In this document: in pieces, positions 33,601 to 39,600 of the stretch | Layout: each line of letters opens with the position of its first letter | Position numbering within the stretch: the first letter of the stretch is position 1 | Source of the DNA: Maniola hyperantus | Taxonomy: Eukaryota; Arthropoda; Insecta; Lepidoptera; Nymphalidae | Assembly (NCBI RefSeq): GCF_902806685.2 | Contig: NC_048547.1 | Location: 12,287,196-12,351,195, forward strand | Length of the DNA stretch: 64,000 bases | Reading direction: 5' to 3' | Translations under genes and position numbers: made by a program | The notes under the pieces: generated by a model | Seen by the model: only the letters and a program-made list of their open reading frames with translations | Told to the model about the DNA's origin: nothing | Databases searched by the model: none

Positions 33601-36600
33601 AGTCCCATAAAAATATGAAGTCTAGACGATTCGCGCAGCTAAAGCTAATTGGCACCGGCACCAAAAAGTATTATTATGGAACTATAATAACTCTTGTATA
33701 CATAATATATTCGGTAATAAATTAAATTATTTTTCAATTTTTAGTGTTTATGTAACGAAGTCGGTTTTTATTTTTTTTGTTGACCTTTGATTTTTTTGAA
33801 ATAAATTTTAAATAGGTTTTTCGGTAATAAAGTTGCGGTCGGTCGTTTATAGTTTGGTGATTTGGTGGCTGCGACTAGTGGGCCCCTATCGATCGTGGGC
33901 CCTGGGCAGTGGGCACGTGCCCAGAGTGCCCAGTGGGAAAGAGGGCCCTGCACGCACGTAACTGTTTAAAAGACAATCTAAGTCAAATTCATAAATTTTT
34001 AAATCACAAAGTAGGTCGCGACATTTGTATTGCAATTTCAGGAGTCATTTTCAAATACATCGAGATGATTTTTTAAACAGTTTCACGGTTTAGTAAAATG
34101 CCTTAACCGCCAATCTGTAAAATCTGGAATATACTTCAATTCCTGTCAAAACATTTCTAGTTAAACGTTTAATAACTTCTAAAAGTTCATCCATCTATGA
34201 ATTAAAGCTTAGAACATGAATATCATCTTAACAGTGACTAAGTAACTAAATATAAGTATGTATAAAACGAAAAATGACTGACTGACTGACGAATTCATTA
34301 ACGTACAGCTCAAACTGCTGAAATTACAGCTGAAATTTGGCATGCAGATAGCTATTATGACGTATACATCCGCTAAGAAAGGATTAAAAAAAATTCAAGA
34401 CCTAACGGGATGAAAATTTAAATAGGGGTATAATATTTAATTGCTTAGGACAATCTTATGAGTTATGAAACTAAAGTTAATTGCCGTGTGCCATCATAGT
34501 TAGGTACTAGAGTTACGCGTCTAATGTTAGGACCTATCTGTTTGCCTATCTCTTTAAAGACCTAAGCACCTTCCTTATATTATGATGTAACGCTGTCGTG
34601 CCAACAAATATAATGTATAACATATTTCCCTGATTTCAACAATATGGGGAGCGTTATGTCTACTACTGTAACATAATAAACTGGCAAATTAGATAAATCC
34701 TTTCACCAAAGGTTGTTCGTAAGAGATTGCTTTAGCAATGTGACTGCCTTTTCAGTTTGGTAAATCAGCGTCTTTTCTTTCTTCTTCTTCTTTCTTTCTT
34801 TTCACCCTTTTCCTTCTTATGTATCTGTATCTTGTTTTGTTTTACTATATTATTATTTTGTGTGTAAAGATATGTAAATATGTATTTTAAGTAAAATAAA
34901 AGGTTCACCGCTTTCTATAACATGTATCATCATTTTAACTTACATTTAATGATTTTGCACTTGTGGACTAGGTACTTTATTCTTTTATCATCAAAACTAT
35001 CAATTGTTTTTATGATTTATCGAAAACATTTGTCTTATAAATAAAATAAAATGAAAACCGTTAATTTGGACGTTGTTGGTTCAATTGAGTCCAGACTCCA
35101 GAGCTCGTGGTTTCGATCACTAAATACATTAAACTCACTTCCAAGCAAAACAATCTAAAACTGTCCTAAAAGGTATGCAAAGTATTAACGTGATTTCGAT
35201 CAAAACGGTAAAATTACCTACAGTAAAGTTTCAACAGCTTTCATTCAGTTTCTTACTTTTCCTGTAAAATTTTATTTCGCACAATTATACAGTTTTGTTC
35301 GCCAGCTGCTCAATTTTACTCAAGGCATCATGACATTATAAAACATTATAAATAGTAATTCTTTTAAAAATGTCACCACAGTCCACACAGTTTTATCAAC
35401 AGTTGCGTATTACAAAACCCCATATGGAAATTCTGTTATGCCATAACCTTTTGAGTTTCGCGAATTGATACAGCGTCGAATTTGTACTCGTTTTCACAGG
35501 ACATTACGTGTGTTAACAACCTGTTATTGTATAACAGGGGTTTTACGTGTTGTAAGTTCAAGTTTCTAGTCAAAAGTACTGGTCAAGTCCGAGTCGGACT
35601 CACATACGAAGGGTTCCGTTCCGTACCACTGTAGAAGAAATGACACTTTTTAATTTTTGTGTGTTGGTTGACCATCCAGTAGTTTGAGCTGTGCGTTGAT
35701 AGGTCAGTCAGTCACCTTTTCGTTTTATATATTTAGATTTAGATACTTTCTCTTAATAGCTTCTTAGCGATTCGTTTCACTAAAAACCCACATTGTAGTG
35801 TATTATTTAATCTTCGACAACGATTATGTCACTGATAGCGACTGACATTGCCTATATAAATATTTATATCTGCACCAATAACCCACAAAATTCTGTTACG
35901 TATCATAATAGTATAAAATTATAGGTAGGTAGGTATTGAGGTTCGAAATTGTGCCGAGTGACACGGTCCGGTCGGTCGACGGACGCGTGTTTTGAAAAGT
36001 AGTACCGCTAGGACCGCCTTGCGTAACACCTTATTGGTCGGAAGAATTTTGTGAAAGGCGCATAAGACATCACTCTTTTATGCCTTAACCATATCTTTAC
36101 TGCGAAACCATAGCAGCGAAACCGCTGACGTTTCGTCATCACTTGTAATTGAGCCGTTCACAGTAGTGCCACAGTTCATGACAGTTAGGGAACTTGTGAC
36201 AAAACGCCGAGGCTTTGTTATCACTGGCTAGCTAGGTTGCCTATGAAACGCCTATTTTTAGGGTTCCGTACCTCAAAAGGAAAAAGGAGCCCTTGTAGGA
36301 TCACTTCGTTGACTGTCTATCTGTCTGTCTGTTTGACTGTCTGTCTGTGGTGTCTGTCTAGTACCTAACCTATAGGGTAATTTCCTAGAATCAACCTAGA
36401 ATCATGAAATTTGGCAGGTAGGTAGGCCTTATATCACACTTAATTATCGGAAACATCCGAAAAACGTGGGGTTACCTACATCACCAAAAAAACTCATGTT
36501 GATCATGATGATGATGATGATGATGATGATGATGTAAAACCTAACCTAACGTAACTGTGATCATATTGTGTCATGATAAGGCTGTGACTCATGAAAACGA

Positions 36601-39600
36601 GATTTTCTTGAGAAGTGGGAGGAGGAAAATCCATACTAAATACCTACCTATTATCATAAATAAAAAAGTGTGTGTCATGTGCCTGTCTGTAATTTTTCAC
36701 AGCCCCTCCGCTTAACTAATTTTGACGAAACATACAAAGGTAAGGATTCTGCTTAGGCTACTTTTATCCCGGAAAATCAACGAGTTCCCCCGGGATTTTT
36801 AGTAATCATAAATCCACGGGAACGAAGTCACGGGCACCTATAACCTACCTTAGAATAATAGCACCGTCTAGTATACAATAAATATTATGTATGGCCTATT
36901 ATATCTATGCTTTGGTCATAATAGGGTAGGTAGGTACAGCAATTCATCAATTATTGCACCTACTACATTTTAATTAGGGAAATGCTTAAGCACACTCACA
37001 AAAAAACTTTTGACAATGTATATACCTAGTACATATTATAATCATTTGAAATAACTAGATGATGCCCGCGACTTCGTCCGCGTGGATTTAGGTTTTTAAA
37101 AATCCCGTGGGAGCTCTTTATTTCTCCGGGATTAAAGGTAGCCTATGTCCTTCCCCGGGATGTAAGCTAACTCTGCACCAAATTTCATCAAAAATGGTGA
37201 AAATAAAATAAAATAAAATAAAACTGTTGGGCCGTGAATAGCTAGCAGACAGACAGACAGACCGACAGACACACTTTCGCATTAAAATATTAATATGGAT
37301 ATCATTCCGTTGTTCCACACACACTCCATGCTAATTTCTATGACAAGTTTATTTCAACGATTGACATTATTATTTCCTGTGATTATTACTTACTTCTTCA
37401 TGGTTCATTAGCACCTATATTATTGTATAAGAGCGCTTTATTATGCACATTGTTACCATTTCAAATTATTGCAATTAAGTTATCTATTTGTGGTTTTTTA
37501 TCCAAGTTATGTTTTCCATAAAATCATGAATAAGACTATCATGCCTACGACCAATTATTATTCGTTTTTAATGCTTTAGACTTACTCATTTTATAAGTCA
37601 TCTATCCACACACCTTACGTCAGACTTTTCATAATATTTTGCAAACTTATAAAGCTACCTATATTATTTTGATCAGCCCCCCCAATTGTGTAAGAACAAC
37701 GTATTCATCGTTATCGTAATCGTCAATAAATTCTGCTCTTTGATTGGTTGATTCACTGTTTACATTTTTTCACAGCCAATCAAAAAGCAGAATTTGTTGA
37801 CGATTACGATAACGATGAAATCGTTATTCTTACACAATTGGGGGGCAGGATCTGAATGCCAGTAATATAACATAATTACATATAAAATTCAACTCATTAA
37901 CGTCTTAGCACAGAGACGTTCCTATATTTAATGTTTATAATATAACCATCTTTATTGCATTAGAAAGTTCCTCATTTGGCATCATTATGTAACCTATGTG
38001 CCTGTACTGACCGTTGACGCAACTCGTAACGCTGACTGACATTTCTCTGAGACAGGAAGGGGCAAACTGAACGGCTTGCACGCTGGTCTGGTGATACTAA
38101 CGCCTGTGGGAGACGTGGCACCCAGCGAGAGTCACCAACATTCAACGCATCAAGGATACACGCCATTAGAACCACCACCGTCAATACTAAATACAGTATT
38201 TACTGCAGTCAAAGACGTATTTTCTTCCGCCGCACCAATCCATGCAGATGAAACAACTTTGTACGACCAAATGCCTCCCCCACCGCAACCGTTCCCACCT
38301 TTCAAGCCTATGTCCTGGGGAGCTGTAAACTCTTACGGAGAACCAGCTATGGCAGATAGTTACTCAGATTACAATCCGAGAAACACGTATGATTATGCGT
38401 CGTCCAAACATTCCGTCGTCCCAACATCTCACAAACGTGAAGGCCTAACGTCAGCTAAAATCCAAAAAATTCACGCTAACATAGCAAAAGTTAACGCATA
38501 TTTAAACGAAAACCAGAGGTCATCAGAAGAACATCCGAGATTCAATAACCAATATGCAGAAATGCTGAAGAAAGGCGTTATACCTTTCCTACCAACACCA
38601 GTGGTCAGTGATAATGAGATTGGCGTACTTCCCGCTGAACTACTACCAGATCCATTAACGACTACAAGCACGACTACAATTAGAACGTCTTCGACGACGA
38701 CTACAATAGCCACACCAAAGAATACGACGGAAAACACAGAAAACAGTAGGCGAAAAAAGGAAGTCAAATTCATTCTTCGAGGCAACAGAATTGTTCAAGT
38801 TTGACTTTGACTGTTGACTGACTAAAGAGGTATGTTGACTTGAGACTTGACAGACTCAGCCAGAAATTAAGTAGGTACTAATAACAATGAATTAATTGAA
38901 ACCGATAAATTGTACATAATTGACTGTATATAATTTAATGTGACATAACTGCATATTAACACGACAGTTAAATGACTATTAAAAACGACTTATTACAAAT
39001 TACAATTACGTAGGTACTTTAAAAAACTAACAATTATTTATTGTACTGAATTTGGAATTATATATGTCACTGATATCAACTTAGCGTTAGCTAAACTCGA
39101 GATCAATAATTAATCTATGCTGTGCTAATTATATTATTACTTTAAATCTATTTAACATTTCATGTTGACACTAAACTTGTTGTTACAAAATGTTAATATC
39201 GATGTATAATTATTATCGATCGACGAATAGAAATAATATATTGCACAAAGGAAGTTCTTTCACATTCACTATACTTAGTATGTATTTATTGATAATGTTA
39301 TAGGTAGGTCATACGTCAGCTTATATATTTCTAAAAATACTATATTATAGCTAATTGTAAATTTTATAAATATTTTATGAATTCGCTATTGTAACTTCTT
39401 AATAGTTGTTATGAAAAAGAAATCACTGTTAGTAATTATTGTTATAAATATTCTAAAAAAGAACTACCTAAGTATGGATAAGATTGAAAGAAACATAAAT
39501 CTGAAACTGTACAACTGAACAGAAATTTGTTAATCTTTGAAAATACGTCTATTTATATTACAATAAACTAGCTAAATTTAGAAATAGATATTTGTGACAA

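Noticed and set aside
36505..36534. CRISPR-like or satellite array
   Set aside because: Plain (GAT)n microsatellite; no spacer structure. All (GTCT)n and (CAGT)n arrays are likewise cores of short transposons.
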